DNA of 7,364 bases from Dehalococcoidia bacterium (GTDB taxonomy: Bacteria; Chloroflexota; Dehalococcoidia; JACVQG01): positions 1-7,364 of the forward strand of contig JACVQG010000058.1 in NCBI GenBank assembly GCA_015661045.1, read 5' to 3'. The notes beneath the pieces are model-generated. The model saw nothing but the letters and a program-made list of their open reading frames with translations, made no database searches and was not told the origin of the DNA. Of this stretch, positions 6,242 through 7,364 are shown one piece after another. A program made the translations under genes and the position numbers. Position 1 is the first letter of the stretch. Each line of letters opens with the position of its first letter.

Positions 6242-7364
6242 GTGCGAATCATAATCCTGGGCGCCGGATTCGGCGGCCTGACAGCCCTTGAGGAACTACT
6301 TGACCGTTTAAAACCCGAGTGGAACGTAGAGGTTGTTTTAGTTGATCGGCACCCTTATCACCTGTTTACCCCACTCCTTTTCCAGGTGGTTACCGGAGGG
6401 GTTGACCCGGGACATATTGCACACCCCATTCGATGGCTATTGCGTAGTGGTAAATTCCAGTTTTACGAAACTGAGGCCAAGTCCATTGACCTGGCTAATA
6501 AAAAAGTCTATCTCAGCAACGTTGAATTAAGCTACGATTTCCTGGTAATAGGGATGGGCAGCGCCACTAATTTCTTTGGAGTACCCGGCGCCGAGAAATG
6601 CGCCTTTCCGGTGAAAACTATAAGGGAAGCCGTAGCTATCAAAAACCGTATCATCGATGCCTACCGCCAGGCAGAGATGGAGACGGATGAAGCGATGCGC
6701 CGTTGCATTCTCAGCTTCGCTGTGGTAGGTGGCGGCGCTACCGGCGTGGAACTGGCGGCTTCCTTGCATGACCTGGTGCACATGGTACTGGACCGGGACT
6801 ATCCACGGGTAAAAGAAGGAGAAACCCAGGTCTATCTCATCGAAGCTACAAACGCTCTCCTTGGCGGATTAAACCCCAAGCTGGGAGAAATAGCCTTAAA
6901 CAGCCTGAAAGATAGAGGTGTAAATGTCCAGCTTGGGTGCCGCATTGTGGGTATTAACGAGGATGGATTACAAACCGCAGATGGACGTCACATCCAGATA
7001 CGCACCGTAATCTGGGCCAGCGGTATAAAGCCCAGTCCGCTTATTGAACCCCTGCAATTAGAAAAAACAAAGGATGGCAAAATCATCGTTGGACCTTATC
7101 TGGATGTGACTAAATGTCCGGGGGTCTATGCTGTTGGCGACTTGGCCGCCTTTTTTGAACCAGGCGCTGCCCGCCCCCTACCTGCTACAGCGGCTGTAGC
7201 TGTGCAAGAGGGAAGGTCTGTCGGCCGGAATATAGCTCACGTATTACATGATGAAGACCAGTCCCCTTTCCGTTACGTTTTCGAGGGCGACCTGATCGCC
7301 CTGGGGAGGGATGCCGCTGTGGCTAACATATCCGGGAAGGTTTTCAATAACTTCCCGGCATGGG
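6242..7364 (+). CDS. ndh: Type II NADH:quinone oxidoreductase (NDH-2), 3' end missing
   Basis: 374 complete codons are visible from a GTG start before the window ends; family members are usually somewhat over 400 residues, so only the C-terminal membrane-binding part is missing. It is a two-dinucleotide-fold flavoprotein. The FAD-binding GAGFGG is at 7-12 with Asp35 ending the second strand (VVLVDRHPYHLFTPLLFQV). A second fold has VVGGGATGVELA (161-172) with Glu201 ending its strand (VYLIEAT), which fits NADH binding. FAD contact motif VYAVGDLA is at 295-302. The segment LPATAAVAVQEGRSVGRNIA (313-332) corresponds to the NDH-2 region near the quinone site, and GDLIALGRDAAVANISG (349-365) is typical of NDH-2. 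It oxidises NADH at the inner face of the membrane and reduces quinone without pumping protons. Lying 43 nt after the ACIII genes, it probably supplies the quinol that ACIII oxidises. Sulfide:quinone reductase is less likely because no characteristic Cys pair is seen and the GR..AV motif is present. Confidence 0.9.
   Translation, partial: MRIIILGAGFGGLTALEELLDRLKPEWNVEVVLVDRHPYHLFTPLLFQVVTGGVDPGHIAHPIRWLLRSGKFQFYETEAKSIDLANKKVYLSNVELSYDFLVIGMGSATNFFGVPGAEKCAFPVKTIREAVAIKNRIIDAYRQAEMETDEAMRRCILSFAVVGGGATGVELAASLHDLVHMVLDRDYPRVKEGETQVYLIEATNALLGGLNPKLGEIALNSLKDRGVNVQLGCRIVGINEDGLQTADGRHIQIRTVIWASGIKPSPLIEPLQLEKTKDGKIIVGPYLDVTKCPGVYAVGDLAAFFEPGAARPLPATAAVAVQEGRSVGRNIAHVLHDEDQSPFRYVFEGDLIALGRDAAVANISGKVFNNFPAW

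Overview
This window is part of a respiratory operon, with every gene on the + strand. In order it holds the 3' part of an actB-type iron-sulfur/molybdopterin-fold gene (2-1978), two tandem NrfD-family ten-helix membrane subunits (1971-3323 and 3359-4732), a DUF3341/ActD-type membrane protein (4745-5272), a monohaem cytochrome c lipoprotein of the ActE type (probably 5629-6198), and the 5' part of a type II NADH dehydrogenase (6242 to the end). Together the first five genes define an Alternative Complex III (ACIII), the quinol:electron-acceptor oxidoreductase that replaces the bc1 complex in many bacteria. A pentahaem ActA would normally sit upstream and is outside the window.

The genes make a coherent electron path. 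NDH-2 passes NADH electrons to the quinone pool. The ACIII membrane subunits, most likely the second NrfD protein, oxidise the quinol. The ActB Fe-S centres and the c-type haem of ActE then carry electrons towards a periplasmic acceptor or an oxidase. Spacing is tight: an 8-nt overlap, then gaps of 35 and 12 nt, then an ATGA stop/start overlap, and finally a 43-nt gap before NDH-2. No convincing terminator separates any two genes, so one transcript is likely.

The exception to this tight packing is the roughly 356-nt stretch 5273-5628 between actD and the likely actE start. It is packed with inverted repeats: a C/G-rich double-hairpin element, a small TCCCGAC/GTCGGGA hairpin, and a long imperfect inverted repeat of the GTCATGCTGGAGCGAAGCGAAGGATCTC kind. 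These look like dispersed intergenic repeats that inserted inside the operon. The frame that starts at the ATGA overlap happens to stay open through all of them, so naive gene calling gives actE an N-terminal extension of about 120 residues made of repeat DNA. A short TCCCGA..TCGGGA module recurs in three of the elements.

The organism is a bacterium with moderate G+C, an ACIII and a lipoprotein-type ActE. This gene content and this style of intergenic repeat recall uncultured Chloroflexota (Dehalococcoidia or Anaerolineae-like), but that placement is inference and is not proven by the sequence. I see no mobile-element genes, CRISPR, tRNA or rRNA. The system is a known type; the points of interest are its subunit order, the diverged tandem NrfD pair and the repeat cluster.
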